This document shows positions 11,733 to 23,776 of a stretch of 64,000 nt of DNA, in pieces. Numbering within the stretch: the stretch's first letter is position 1; each line of letters starts with the position of its first letter. The stretch lies in contig FJOG01000043.1 of the NCBI GenBank assembly GCA_900073065.1, forward strand, positions 180,775-244,774, written 5' to 3'. The stretch is from Phialocephala subalpina (taxonomy: Eukaryota; Ascomycota; Leotiomycetes; Helotiales; Mollisiaceae). The translations under genes and the position numbers were made by a program. The notes beneath the pieces are model-generated. The model saw only the letters and a program-made list of their open reading frames with translations. It had not been told where the DNA came from and searched no databases.

Positions 11733-11781
11733 AAAATTGCCATTTCGAGCGCATGCCAAAATTGCCATTCCGAGCGACCCG
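11733..11781. repeat. Short direct duplication, about 24 bp
   Basis: AAAATTGCCATTTCGAGCG is repeated 24 bases later with one change (CATTCCGAGCG). It is upstream of the dehydrogenase gene and of unknown importance. Confidence 0.5.
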
Positions 11782-12125
11782 AAAAACGGCAAGTCCGCAC
11801 CCAAAAAAGGCTGGGCAGCCTCGCGACCCCTTTTTACCCCACCATACCCCGCCAAAATCAGCGTCATCCAGCCTCGCGACTACAATCTTTCCCTGAGGAA
11901 AACTCTTTTGGCAATTCTCTCCGATACCTTCCTTTCAGTCTGCACAGCAGCATGTAGTACATGAAGTCGGTGTGTTGAAAGACGGTCTTTGATCTGAGCT
12001 TAAAGCTCCTCTCCACCACAACTTTTCTATTCTTTCCTGCTCCAAACCACTTTCAAGACCATTTTCAACTGTCCCAGCCCTCAATTGACATCCAATTCCT
12101 CCTTCCCTCCTCCAAACACGCAAAA

Positions 12126-13250
12126 ATGCCTCCTCAAAAGCTCAAGATCGCCTGTGCCGGCCTCGGACGCATGGGAAAGCGCCATGCTCTGCACTTTCTG
12201 AACAGAACGCCACGAGCAGAACTGGTTGCAGCAAGCTCTCCAGATCCTGTCGAGATTCAGTGGGCGAAGCAACATTTGGAACCATATGGTGTCCGTCTGT
12301 ACACGGACTATGATGAGATGATCCAACAGGAGGGATTGCAAGCAGTGGTCATTGCATCCGCGACCGTTGTTCACGCCGAGCAATCTATCAAGGCGATGGA
12401 GAAGAACTTGCATGTGCTGTGCGAGAAGCCATTGGGTACTACCGTTGAGATTGTACGTCCCTCAATCCTCCCCTTTCTATCGGTAAGCTAACAATCATTC
12501 GATCCGCAGTCACAATCCGTAGTCGACGCCGCAAGAAAGCATCCCCACCTCAAAGTCATGTGCGGGTTCTCCCGCCGTTTCGACTCCTCCTACCGCGACG
12601 CCCACGCCAAAATGGACAGTGGACTCATTGGCCGTCCCTCCATCTTCCGCTCCCAAACCTGCGACATGCTCGACCCTTCCGGCTTCTTCGTAGCCTACGC
12701 CGAGTTCTCCGGTGGTATTTTCGTCGATTGTTCGATCCACGACATCGATCTCGCACTCTGGTTCTTCGGACAAGATTCTCAAGTCAAGAGTGTAGCAGCG
12801 AGTGGTATCACAGCCGTTCAACCGGAATTGAGGAAGCACAATGATCGCGATAATGCTGTCGGTATTGTCGAGTTCTGGGATGGCAAGATTGCACATCTTT
12901 TTGCTTCGAGGATGATGGCAGCAGGACAAGATGATGCTACGGAGATTATTGGTACAGAGGGGAAGTTACAGGTCAATGCTCAGCCGATGCAGAATTTGGT
13001 GAATATTTATGAGAAGGGAGGTGTGAGGAGGGAGATCCCGCCGCATTATTATGGGAGGTTTGAGCAGGCTTTTGTTACGGAGAGTAATGAGTTTACGGCG
13101 GCTTGTTTGGATGATGGGAAGTTGCCGTTCAAGTTGGCGGGAGCGGTGCAGGCGGTTAAAATTGGGTGTGCGTTGCAGGAGGCACTAATTACAGGAAAGA
13201 AGATCTACTTCGATGAGGTGGGAAGGAGGAGTGAGAAGGCTTTGTTGTGA
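12126..13250 (+). CDS. Gfo/Idh/MocA-family NAD(P)-dependent dehydrogenase
   Basis: Two exons (12126-12452, 12510-13250) give 355 residues, the usual size for the family. The N-terminal Rossmann fold starts at once with KIACAGLGRMGKRHALHF (GxGxxG), then a DYDEMIQQEGLQAVVIASAT strand and the family motif CEKPLG near residue 100. The C-terminal alpha/beta domain has MCGFSRRFD, then VDCSIHDIDLALWFFG, where the His-Asp pair matches the catalytic region. Members oxidise sugars or inositols using NAD(P). The family is closest in feel to myo-inositol 2-dehydrogenases; the substrate is not proven. The gene converges with an MFS sugar/inositol transporter 0.9 kb downstream, suggesting linked uptake and oxidation. 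Start context CAAAAATGCC is good, and the pyrimidine-rich leader is typical of fungal promoters. Confidence 0.85.
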
Positions 13251-14128
13251 GTGCAGTTTGAGATTGCTGGAGGGCATTGGTTACATAGAAAGGTTAGATA
13301 GAGAGAAAATGGATCTTTGATTCCACACAAAGTATTGCATTTGGTCCTGGTGAAAACTCTCAGGGAGCTCTAAATACTTCTCTGCTGCCACTCAAGATTC
13401 AAGAATACTGAGGTGAGTTCAGTACCCGAACTTGGTATGGGACCCTGAGCTTAGAGGAGACATTCGGAAGCTCCCATCGCTGAAGTGCCATACTTTCATG
13501 GCTCAACAGAGAATTCATTCATCTTTCTTCTGCATTTCAATGAAAGAACTCAGGGGAGGGATTCACTTCTAGATACCCTGATAAACCCTTCTGAGCTCGT
13601 TTCCTATCTCGGACATTGAGACGTGGGGAAGGTATGCAGTGGCCGTGGGGTACAGATGGGGACGTGGAGCGAGTTTCAGCCTTCTCGGCGGCGGGGTAAA
13701 ACCCCCCTTTCGGCATGTAGATCGTCCCCGCATTTAGCTTGAGGTTCTCGAATCGTCGTATCACGTATTTGCGGGAAGTCCTGTGATGAGTCTGGAGACG
13801 TACAGGGCATGAAAATCACGAAACCGCGCGTTGAAATGACAGAGAATGGGGAATTGACGCCGTCCTGTCAGCAGATACATGGTAAATGTTACCCCTCTCT
13901 AAGCGAAGTATCCCTGTTCAACTCTGAAAACCCTTCCAGTATTGTTCCCCCTTTCTTGCACATTCACATTGAGATTTTGGAGCCTCACAAGTGGATTCCA
14001 GAAAATATTTGAGAGCTTTGAATCATGTGAAGTTCGTGACATTGTCTAAGGATACACTTCATCTACAAATACTGACTGTCTCATCAAATCCTAGGCCGCC
14101 AAACAATCCATTCCCTGCTCACTTCACT
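13251..14128. other. Convergent intergenic stretch with no supported gene
   Basis: This lies between the 3' ends of the dehydrogenase (+) and the transporter (-). Short frames only. It should contain both termination regions. Confidence 0.5.
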
Positions 14129-15824
14129 TCAAGCACTGGCATTTTCCATCTTTCTCTTCATCTTCAAATCCTTCTGTAATTGTCTCGCATACTTGACACC
14201 AAAGCCATGCTTGAAGATCTCCCTGATATCCTCAAGTGTCATGCCCTTAACCTCAGGATAGCAGAAGTAAACAGCGATCCAACCGAAGAAGCAGATCGCA
14301 GCATAAAAACCGAATGCTCCTGAAGGAGTGGTGTTCTCCATTTGAGTGAGGAAGGTGGAGGCGACGATGATATTGGAGCCCCAGCAGGAGCAGGTGAGCA
14401 TCATGGTGCCGTAAGCACGAACTTCCATGGGGAAGAATTCGGAGCTGAGCCAAGCTGTGTTGCCCATACCAGATGAGTAGAAGCCGACGTAGATGATCAT
14501 GCATGCAAGGACAACGTAGGCTGGCCATCCGATCTTCGTGGTCTTGAGAGAGAGATCGTGGTTGATAGGGATCCAGTGGAATGCTACTGCTGCGAGAGCG
14601 AGGAAGAGAGCCATGCCCCACTGTGATATGATCAGTATTTGAAAAAGTATGGAGGGATGGGCAGACATACCATAGTAGCGAGCAAGATGCGTCGACGTCC
14701 AAATCGGTCAACCATCATAAGATTAACCCAAGTGAAGAAGAAGTTGGTTGCAGCGATGATCGTTCCGACAGCAACGGGGTTGGCGAACCCAACAAGAGCA
14801 AATAATGTGGAGGAGTAATACATCAGAGAGTTGAATCCACCAAGCTGACTGATTGCCATGAGACCACAAGCAGCGATGAGAGCTCTGAGATTGCCAGGAA
14901 CAACGTAAAGCTGCTTGATGAGCCACAGGTTGCCTTTTTGTGCCGAGTAGGACTTGGCTTCTGCGACATGCCCTGCGATATGTTGTACCTTTTGTTGAAC
15001 TTGCTCTGGGGTCCCAAGCGGGAAGATCTTCTGGATGACAATAGCAGCTTCGTCATGCTTGTCGTGATAGATAAGTTGGCGAGGTGATTCGGGACAGAAG
15101 GGCAAAAGGCAGCAGAGAATGATAGCTGGAACGGCTCCAAGTCCGACCATTGCTCTCCATCCGTGGGGAACCTTCGCAAGAGCTGCTCCGATACCGTAGG
15201 AAATAAGTTGTCCACCAGTGATGCTCATGTTGTCCAATCCAATCATGCGTCCACGATACTTGGCTGGTGCGACTTCAGCGATGTAGAGGGGAACAATCAT
15301 TGCCGCTGATCCAACACCAAAACCAACGACGAGACGTCCGACAGTCATTTGAGCGAGGGAGTAGGCAGCGGCTTGCAGGATAGCACCAATGACAAAGAGG
15401 AGGCATCCCATGTAGATGGCACCCTTGCGTCCAAACCGATCAGCAGTCAAGCCAGCGGCGACGGCACCGATGAATGCTCCTCCCGATGTGATAGATGTGA
15501 TGAGTTCCTTTTCGCTGGCATTCAGGACCTTTCCGAGATCCTCGTTAAGGTACACGAGGACTGCTGAGATGATTCCAGTGTCGTAACCTAGTTGTTCAGT
15601 CAGTACGAGTCAATACGTGGAATTGAAGGGCGTCGCTTACCAAACAGGAGGCCACCAACACCTGCCGTGATTGCGACGAGCCAAGCATATCGTCCGGACT
15701 GTGTTTGTTCAATAGAATCGAGATCTTCTAAATGTTCGGATGACTTGTCGATGGAAGAAGTTGAAAGTTTCTCGACATGAGTGGTGTTGACCTTCTGGTC
15801 GTCGAGTTCTGATGCGAGACCCAT
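14129..15824 (-). CDS. MFS sugar / myo-inositol transporter
   Basis: Three exons on the minus strand (15824-15641, 15587-14671, 14620-14129) close in frame to 530 residues. Twelve hydrophobic segments are expected, and family signatures are in the right order: GGLLFGYDTG in TM1, DRFGRKGAIY in loop 2-3, PLYIAEVAPAKYRGRMI, CPESPRQL after TM6, QLGGFNSLMYYSST in TM7, DRFGRRRILL in loop 8-9 and a PEVKGMTLEDI-type end. These define the sugar-porter family, and the sequence resembles proton-coupled myo-inositol transporters (ITR type). It acts at the plasma membrane. The start ATG at 15824 gives a 60-residue cytosolic N-terminus; an upstream in-frame ATG at 15875 is possible. The converging dehydrogenase gene is the likely metabolic partner. 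Confidence 0.88.
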
Positions 15825-16826
15825 GTTGTCGTGATGACGTGAAGAGGAAGCCACACTGAAACTTATTGCTAACAACTGAGTGTGTTGGTATAATGAGAAT
15901 GTTGGAGATGGTGTTTCTGACTTCCTTGACAGACGCGGGTCTTGACACCTTATATCCTCCTTGTTGATTCCAGTCCAGGAAATGTCTCATACAAAGGCAT
16001 GGTCCGATCGATTCTGGGCCATATCCGATCTGTCCAAGCCCTGCATGGCAGAAGAAAGTAACGAGAGAGGCGACCTTTCTCGAGTTGCCATAGTTGCACA
16101 GTGGCTGCGGGCTAGGCCCATCAGCATGGATGCGGGGTCTGGGGAAGTGGGACCACCCCCATACTTCCTTGTTTTCGGGAAATCACATACTTCAACCAAT
16201 CAGCACTTCGTTTTAACAAATGATTGACGTGGATCACCATGTAAAATGGCTTGGAAAATACTTCATCCGACAATTTCTACGAATGGGGAGGTGTGGGGGC
16301 GCCAAGGTTGTCGACGGATGCTTGGTGGGGTCTGGAGGCGTTTGCCGGCAACTGGGCGGTATCGATCCGCTCTTTCCCCTTTCACTCCCGATGCGGTATT
16401 ACTACCTCAACTTCCCCGCTTTAAGTATTTCCCCTCTTTCCTCCCAAAACCACAATTGCCATAATATTGCTGCTCAATCGCTGGGGCAGGTCGGTCGTCA
16501 TTGTCGTTTGTTCATCGTTCATCGCAAATGAACATTGCGTGAGGCGGCGACCCACCAGCGATGAGAGCACTAGGAAGTTATCTAGATGCCGCAATCTAGT
16601 CCAAGGTAATTTCCCATGTACCATGTATGACGTCGATTATTACTGACACGATCAGGGCTTCTGCAGATGGGCAGAACAATAATGAAGAAGAAGAAGGTCA
16701 CGTGCCCGCTCCCCTTTCCGCCGTGGGATTGGCAGGACCCACTTACATGCTTGCCTGAGGATCATCTCTACCCCCTATTCCGGATCCGACCATGTTCTCT
16801 TTAGAGAGTATTCATTCATAGACTGA
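15825..16826. other. Promoter-side intergenic region, no supported gene
   Basis: This is the shared upstream region of the minus-strand transporter and the plus-strand regulator. A plus-strand stretch near 16580-16760 (ATGCCGCAATCTAG, possible intron, then an acidic run) could belong to the regulator's 5' exons, but I could not connect it in frame. No cysteine cluster appears in any frame. Confidence 0.4.
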
Positions 16827-18847
16827 CCTGGCCTAGATGTAGATGCTGGCGCGGCAAAGTCGACCTTTGGGAAACTACGCTTCAGACACGGTTCATCTGC
16901 GAAATATGACAGCAATTTTGCAAAAAATCAAACATGGGTGAAAGTCAAAGGCAGACGTAAGTTATTTCCTCATTCAAGAAGAGGTTTAGAACCCGAATCT
17001 AAAAGTTGCTCTTCTAGTCTGCTCGGATTTTGTAGATGAGCTCCCAGAACTGGAAGAGATCTATACTACGACTCCGGACCCAAAGATCAAGGTTCCATCG
17101 GCTTCAGATTCCTCGACACCACGGATCCTCCCACCCGACTCTCCCAGTGGCTCAGTAGCGGTAACTTCAGCTGCGTCAGATGATACACCTTGGACCCCGC
17201 GATCTCTATACACAAACACCACCCAACTCATCACTTCGCCTCCCAAAAGGCGTCGAACCAATGAGAGTTACACCTCAGCATTCAACCCGAGCATCCAGAC
17301 ATCTCTTGATCAAACTGAACCCGGCCCTGATGAAGTTCTTTCCTTTCATGGACGTAGTCAGAGTTTCGGCGATCCTTCTCTTGGTTCTGATGAGGCTGCC
17401 ATCGACTATCTCCTCAAGGCTGCAGATCTCTCCGAACAAAACACCAATCAAACACTAACCTTACTCGATCCGCCGGTCCAGACTCCGGGGCAAAGTTTTG
17501 CTGCTGATGTCCAGCCTGAAACACCTGGAGTCTGGCCGCATGCTAATGTCCAAGAGGCATGCTTGATGAGGTACTTCATCGATGAGCTAGCATGCTGGGT
17601 ATGTTCCAGCTGATTCCCAACGATCTATCCAGTAACTAATTGTCAAAGTTCGACTTGTGCGATCTGGAACGCCACTTCGCATTCGTCGTACCCCAGCGAG
17701 CCAGACATTGCCCCGCACTTCTCAATGCAATCTACACAGCATCAGCCAGACACCTCTGCCATCTAGACCAATACCGCAAAGATCACGCAGTCGAATACCT
17801 CGACAAGCGCCTCGCAGATCTCCACATCGAGACGGCCGTCGAGTACCATTCTCGATGCATCGAACACCTCGTCTCCGTCTCCGACGACCCGGAAGCAGTC
17901 TTCGACGAGAATCTCCTCGTTGCCTCCATAATCCTTCGCTTCTACGAAGAAGTCGACGCTCCCCTCAATGGCGGCGATTGGGAGACCGGACTTCGAGGAA
18001 CGCAAGTCTTCATCGAAGCTCAAGCCTCCTCCGGATTGCAAAGTAGTTTGCAACGAGCTGCTTTTCGGGTTGCGAGTCGGCAAGAAGTGTATATTGCGTT
18101 TATTAAACAAAGACCGTTTGGGATGCCGTTGAATTTTGATGAATATAGGAGTCTTGAGCCGACTGATGATCATACGTGGGCTCATAGGGTGGTGGTTCAT
18201 TGTGCTGATGTGCTGATGTATTGCTATGGCGAGACTCGGTCTCATCAGTTGGACTATGATTCGTTGTTAGAGTACCACAACAACTGGAATCGTCTAAGGC
18301 CGAAGTCTTTTGAGCCGATATTTGAGAGGGCTGCAGACCCAGAGAAGGGTGAGGTCTGGCCGGAGTTGTGGTTCTTATCGGATTGTCATGTTACTGCGGT
18401 GCAGCACTCTGATCTTTCGAAGATCTTGCTCACAGTCTACGATCCAAGAGTTCCACGGCTTGGACCTTCTCATCGAATGGCAATGAAACGAATCGAGGTG
18501 AGACTCCACATCCCTTCGCTCAAGAACAACTGCTGATGGATCTCAGACGGAAGTGAATCAAATTGTCAAACGGCTTTGTGGCATAGCAATCTCGGTAAGT
18601 TTTTGCATCAGAGACGAAATTCGGTCACAAACTGACACGTCAATCCTCACAGAATCGAAGAGCTCCACCTGCAATGAACACAGCCTGTATGGCAATCGCA
18701 ATGTGCGGGGACCAGTTTACAGACCCAAGAGAACAGCAAAGTATCCTGGACGTACTGATTTACACCGATACCAAGCATGCTTGGCCAACGAAGGAGATTC
18801 AAGATAGGTTGAAGGATGCTTGGAAGTGGGCGAGTTCACCTACTTAA
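16827..18847 (+). CDS. Fungal-specific transcription factor (DUF3468 type), 5' end unresolved
   Basis: Exons that join in frame are about 16837-16956, 17018-17598, 17649-18497, 18547-18594 and 18653-18847. The first visible stretch ([11 protein letters not shown] then QTWVKVKGR) resembles the linker that follows a Zn2Cys6 cluster in these regulators. Next comes a Ser/Thr/Pro-rich segment with a basic patch ([11 protein letters not shown]), then an all-helical domain starting at [19 protein letters not shown] and containing [13 protein letters not shown] and ending [18 protein letters not shown]. This is the fungal_trans_2/DUF3468 pattern. No CxxCx6C cluster was found upstream in any frame, so either a 5' exon was missed or the protein lacks it. 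It faces the CYP53-like gene tail to tail and is the obvious candidate regulator for it; that is inference from position only. Confidence 0.7.
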
Positions 18848-19119
18848 TGTCTTGAATAAATGTTTGAACGAACGTGTAACATTATTATGTTTGACTTGGC
18901 GTCAATTATGAATGAAATTGCGCAAGCTCGAGCGAATTTATCTTCTCAAGATCCTCAAATATCCTGCATACCATGAAAGACATAGTCGAACAATAAGTGG
19001 AAGTCGACGAAGGCTGCATTTGAGTGGCTTCTGAACGACATGGATGAATTTGTAAAGATATATTATTGACTTGGTATCTGCTTTGAATGAAAGTCGAAAG
19101 GAAACCTGAAACAATCTAT

Positions 19120-20792
19120 TTACTTAACATCCTGATCATGATATCTCCTCCAAACCTTCAACGGCATAGGCCCAGGTGATAAATTAAACGCTTCCAGTCT
19201 ATTAGGTTGCCAGCCTTCACAAGGCAACGCGAACTCATACCGGTGGACCACACTCGCAAGCAACACTGTTTGTTCCACTAGAAGACTCGAAGTCAGCACA
19301 AATAATTTGGCAAGTTCAGATAGAAAGACTTACAGTAGCTGATATTCCTTCCAATGCATCCTCTAGCACCAGTACTGAAAGTGATGAATGCCGCCTGGAG
19401 CTCTCTAGCATCGTCCCCCAACCATCTCTCAGGTCTGTACTTCTCTGGCTCAGGAAACACTTTCTCATCCCGGTGTGCGACCCAAGCCGAGATACTGACT
19501 GACGTATCTCCAGGTACGAAGTCCCCAAGAATAGGAGCGCCTTCAGCCGGGGTCCTTCTCGGAAGCCCAAAAGTCGTTGGTGGGAAGAGACGTAGAGCTT
19601 CATCGATGCAAGCTCTCAAATACGGCAAGTGTCTGACTTTATCGTAAGGAACAACAACTTCGTTGGGATCGAGGACGGCGTCGAGTTCCTGCCGAAGCTT
19701 GGACAGAGCAGCGGGGTTTGAGAGCAGGCAATACATGGCGTTGTTCATACCAATCGCAGTGGTATCGGAGCCAGCATTCATCATAATAGAAATCTCAGCA
19801 ACAATCTCTCCCCACTCCATCCCATTCGGATTCCCATTCTTATCATCCATCAACGCCGAGAAGAAATCATCCAATTTCTCTCCTTTCCTATATCTCTCTA
19901 ATCGCTGAGTGGCACGATGCCAGACGATGTCGTTCCAGCCTTCGTTCAATTTGACCATCTTTTTATAAGACGAAGAGAGGATAGGGGCGAGTTTCCAGAG
20001 AGTAGGGAATGAGGAGTATGCCCATACGAGGACGGATTGAGCGCGTGCTGTGGCGTGGAGACAGGCGCGGTAGTTGACTTTGTAGAGTTTGCCATCCATG
20101 GTTTCAGCTGTAACCAAGTCATGGCCCTGATCCAAGAATCCGAGACGTTCAGATAGTCCGATATCGGCAATGGCATCTAGGGTGAAGAAATTGGCATAGG
20201 CGCGGTAATCGAACGTCAAGTCTTCTGATGTTGGAATGGTACCGGCTTTGAGAGGGAAGGTACAGTGTTTGTCGGCAGCGGTGATGAATCTCGCGGTCTT
20301 GTCGGCGACTTTGTGTTCCCAGCCTTCGAGGTTCTTGAGTGCGTAGGCTGAGGACAAGATGCGGCGTTTGCGCTGGTGATCGAGTTTATCGGTTACGTCG
20401 GCGAGGTGGTGGTGTGTGCCTGCGAGGGTGTCGTAGAATACATCTTTCAGGCATTTTGTGTTGTGGCCGTAGATGTCCTGGCTCTTGTTAGTATGGCAAC
20501 ACGGCTTTAAAATGAGTGGTGGTACCTTGATTGCTGAGATGCTGGAGTATGAGAGGGAGTTTGGCCCTATGCGAACCACGGGATGTTGTTGGTGCGCTTT
20601 CAAGAGAGCATCGGAACGAAAGCCTTTGTGAGCTTCGTAGACGAAACCTAGGTCTGTGATGCCGGAGAGGAGGTTGAGGTTGGGGTATTTTCGGAGGCCT
20701 TTGGGGTCGCGGAAGTACTGGATTACTGGCCAAAGAACAAAGTATGAGAATGAAGACAAAGCCACAACAGCGGCGAGTACGTAGCCAAACAT
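19120..20792 (-). CDS. Cytochrome P450, benzoate 4-monooxygenase-like (CYP53 type)
   Basis: Three exons on the minus strand (20792-20526, 20477-19334, 19277-19120) give 522 residues; the first intron is open in frame, so it can be overlooked. An N-terminal membrane anchor (VLAAVVALSSFSYFVLW) is followed by P450 landmarks: I-helix NAGSDTTA, EALR (ExxR), PEKYRPERW and the haem-binding FSTGARGCIGRN with the ligand Cys near residue 463. IYGHNTKCLKDVFYD, SAYALKNLEGWE and NISYLEQTVLLASVVHRYEF are close to what I recall of CYP53 benzoate para-hydroxylases, which detoxify benzoate to 4-hydroxybenzoate at the ER. Substrate remains inference. A P450 reductase gene lies head to head with it, an unusual and telling arrangement. 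Confidence 0.87.
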
Positions 20793-21624
20793 ATTTGCAA
20801 AGAATGGAAACTTAGAAAGGAAGAATGAGAACGAAGAGCTTCCAGTAGATGATGTTAATGAAGAAGGCGTCTTTGCTCTCTAAAAAAATATGCAATTGAA
20901 CTGCTTGAAGGTATTGATAAACACCAAAGCGGACAAACTTCCTTCAAACGCACAACACTCGATCTGTCAAAGATCTTTCCATTCTGATCCACCTCACTCC
21001 CAGAACTTCCAGAAGCGTTGCTCAAAGTGGGGGTAAACTCATCCCCGCTGGCGTCAGATACCCCGCATAAATTATTGCTTTGAGTTTGTGGGGTAGCAGC
21101 CACTCGAACTTCGTAACTTCCAGTTGCGTGGCACTTGCCTTGAAGTTTGATGGAAATTCTGATGTTTGAAGGGAAGGAAGGAAGATATTCTTGCAAGTTC
21201 GAGATCAAAAAGGGCAATTTCTTAGCGCGGCGCTAGTGGCGGAGCCATCTCAAAATGGCAGCTGCCAGTTCAGGGAGGATGCGGGGTAAGAATCGCGAGG
21301 AAATTTCCTCTGCAGAACACTTCCAACTCTACGGCAAGCAAATTGCTTGATCTTTTACTGATTAGGTACTCTTCTTGGAAGGCAAGATGTAAGTTCTCAG
21401 CCCCGACATTCTGGAAAGTGTGAGGCTGTGGCGAAAACTACCCCGCGTCACGTGCAGCAGCCTTCCCTTCATTCAGGTAAAAGATGCCTCATTGAAAGAG
21501 GTTCTGATCCTGTTTTGCGATATATGTCGCTGGTTGTCGACTCTAAGTTGTTGTGTTTTGAGATATTTCTTATTCTCTGTGAGATACCTTCGTTCCCCGC
21601 TGGAATTCTGGGAAGTCATTCATC
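20793..21624. promoter_or_regulatory. Bidirectional promoter region between P450 and reductase
   Basis: These 832 bases separate the start codons of two divergent genes whose products should work together. No other gene is supported here; minus-strand frames at 20855-21217 lack any domain. Which bases are bound by a regulator cannot be told by eye. Confidence 0.55.
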
Positions 21625-23776
21625 ATGTCGACATTGTCAAAAGTGGTTGTTGACATATCGTCTCTTGACAATCTTCAGATCATCTTCCAACGTACGCAGA
21701 AGGATGACTTTATATTCCTGGCCTTTGCCATATTGTCTGGAATTTTCTATAATTTCTACATCAGAGAAAAGCCAGATCCATACCACCACGTCTGGTTCGA
21801 GAAGCCTCAACAAATCGACGGGAGTCGAAAAGCTGATACGAGGGACATTGCATCGAAGCTTGAGGAGACGGTCAGACTTCCTTCTCAGTTTGTAGTGTGC
21901 ATGCTAATAAGCGCAATAGAAGAAAGACCTTGTCATATTTTGGGGTTCTCAGTCCGGAACAGCAGAAGGACTTGCGAATCGACTCGTACGAGACTGTCGA
22001 AGTCGATTCGGACTCGATGCACTAGCTGCAGACCTATCAGACTACGACCCAGAGACCATCACCAACATCCCATCCTCCAAATTTGCCATATTCATCATCT
22101 CAACATATGGCGAAGGCGATCCAAGCGACAACGCTACGCAGTTCTTGTCCTGGTTAGGCTCTGACAAGTCAATTCGATTCATAGGTCTGCGATATGCAGC
22201 TTTTGGTCTTGGCAATTCGAAGTACAAGTTCTACAATCGAGTCATCGATGTTGTGACTGAGGCTTTAGATCGATATGGAGCAAATACTTTGATGCCGGTC
22301 GGCAAGGCGGACGACGCAAACGGAACAACTGATGAGGACTTCACCGAGTGGAAGCAAAACTTGTTCACCATGTTTCGCGAGGAATTGAAACTCGAAGAAC
22401 GGCCAGAGCAGTACGAGCCAACATTGCGGGTGGTGGAAGACACTTCTTTGGATATCATCGACCTTCACCATGGGGAGCCCGTCAGGGTTGAGAACAGCAA
22501 AAAGGGGGCCGCAGCCACTTCGCCAGTCCAGGCTTTACCAGTCAAAGTCGCGAAGAAACTCCTATCTACAACAGAGCGCAATTGTCTTCATTTAGAACTC
22601 GACACAAGCGACTTTCCTGAACTCAAGTACAAGACTGGAGATCATCTTGCCGTTTGGCCTTCGAACCCCACTTCGGAGACTCAACGATTGGTGAATACAC
22701 TCGGTCTTCAAGAACGCACACAAACGCCTCTGTTGATTCAGTCACTCGATCCCTCAATCCAAGTCAAAGTTCCTTCTCCGACAACTTGGGAAGCACTTCT
22801 GCAATACTACTTGGAAATCTGCGCTCCTGTTCCGAGAGAGACTGTCTCAGCACTTGCTCAATTTGCACCTTCGGAATCTGCCAAAGCTACTTTGAAAAGA
22901 CTTGGTGAAGATAAGGATATGTACCATGAATACTGCTCAACAACACATGTGACGCTGGGACGACTGCTGGAAAGTGTGTCTTCTGAGACTGGATCTTGGT
23001 CTAACCTTCCCCACTCTTTCATCCTCGAAAGCCTGCCCGCACTCGCCCCACGTTACTACTCGATCTCATCCTCCTCGGTTGTCTCTCCCAAACAAATTTC
23101 AATCACTGTCGCAACATCCTCAGAAGCTTCACCCATCCATGGTGTTCCCATCCCAGGTCTCACAACCGAATACCTTCTCGAAATCGAACAAAAGAAGCAA
23201 GCTAACTCAGTCGCTACCCCTCAGTATAGGCTTTCCGGACCCGATAACACCCTCGATGACGGAGGGAAACTATTTGCACACGTCAGAACATCCAAATTCA
23301 GACTCCCAACCTTACCTAAACACCCCATCATCATGATTGCTTCCGGCAGTGGCATTGCGCCATTCCGAGGATTTTTTGCTGAGCGCTCACGAATAGCTGC
23401 GATCGGACGAGAAGTTGGGAAGAGTCTTCTATTCTTCGGGTGTCGATCATCGGAAGATTATTTGTACCAAGACGAGTTGGAAGACCTGCAACGCTCGAGT
23501 CAAGGGACGGAAGTTGTCACAGCTTTCTCGAGAACCGAGGAGAGAAAAGTCTATGTTCAAGACAGGGTTGAGGAGAGAGATGAGGAGGTTGTGAGGCTAC
23601 TGCTGGAGCAGAATGCGTACTTTTATATTTGTGGTAGTGCTGCGATGGCGAGAGATGTGACTACGAGGTTGGGTCAATGTTTGAGGAGAAGGAAAGGGTG
23701 GGGTGAGGCTGAATTGAGGGAGTGGTCTGAGAGTATGAAGAAGGCTCATCGGTGGCAGGAGGATGTTTGGGGTTGA
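21625..23776 (+). CDS. NADPH-cytochrome P450 reductase
   Basis: Two exons (21625-21870, 21920-23776) give 700 residues, the normal length. One N-terminal membrane anchor (FIFLAFAILSGIFYNFYI) is followed by an FMN/flavodoxin domain (VIFWGSQSGTAEGLANRL, STYGEGDPSDNA, AFGLGNSKYKFYN), a connecting FAD domain (KTGDHLAVWPSNP, PRYYSISSSS) and an NADPH domain (IASGSGIAPFRGFFAERS, FFGCRSSEDYLY, YICGSAAMARDV). It ends DVWG, keeping the penultimate aromatic that stacks on FAD. It passes electrons from NADPH to P450s on the ER. Filamentous fungi often carry more than one CPR, and a copy paired head to head with a P450 gene may be a dedicated partner. The intron donor GTCAGA is weak, but the junction EET-KKDLVIFWG fits the family. 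Confidence 0.9.

Larger units (their letters stand above)
9415..12125. other. 2.7-kb region without a supported gene
   Basis: It contains scattered short frames. One at 10030-10329 (99 codons, with AEYKGSLAALMRVSG) has coding-like composition, and upstream sequence in the same register is interrupted by stops, so it could be a relic. Another short frame lies at 11049-11270. Neither shows a domain. The region also holds a 24-bp tandem repeat near 9435, a perfect hairpin at 10914-10963 and a small duplicated motif near 11733. The last 150 bases are pyrimidine-rich and lead into the dehydrogenase gene start. Confidence 0.45.

Noticed and set aside
14253..15215. Long open frames in alternative registers over the transporter
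   Set aside because: Shadows of the MFS transporter, which has all family motifs in order.
3058..23776. One single biosynthetic cluster from the oxygenase to the P450 reductase
   Set aside because: No core synthase is present, the inositol-type pair in between looks catabolic, and a 2.7-kb gene-free gap separates the groups.
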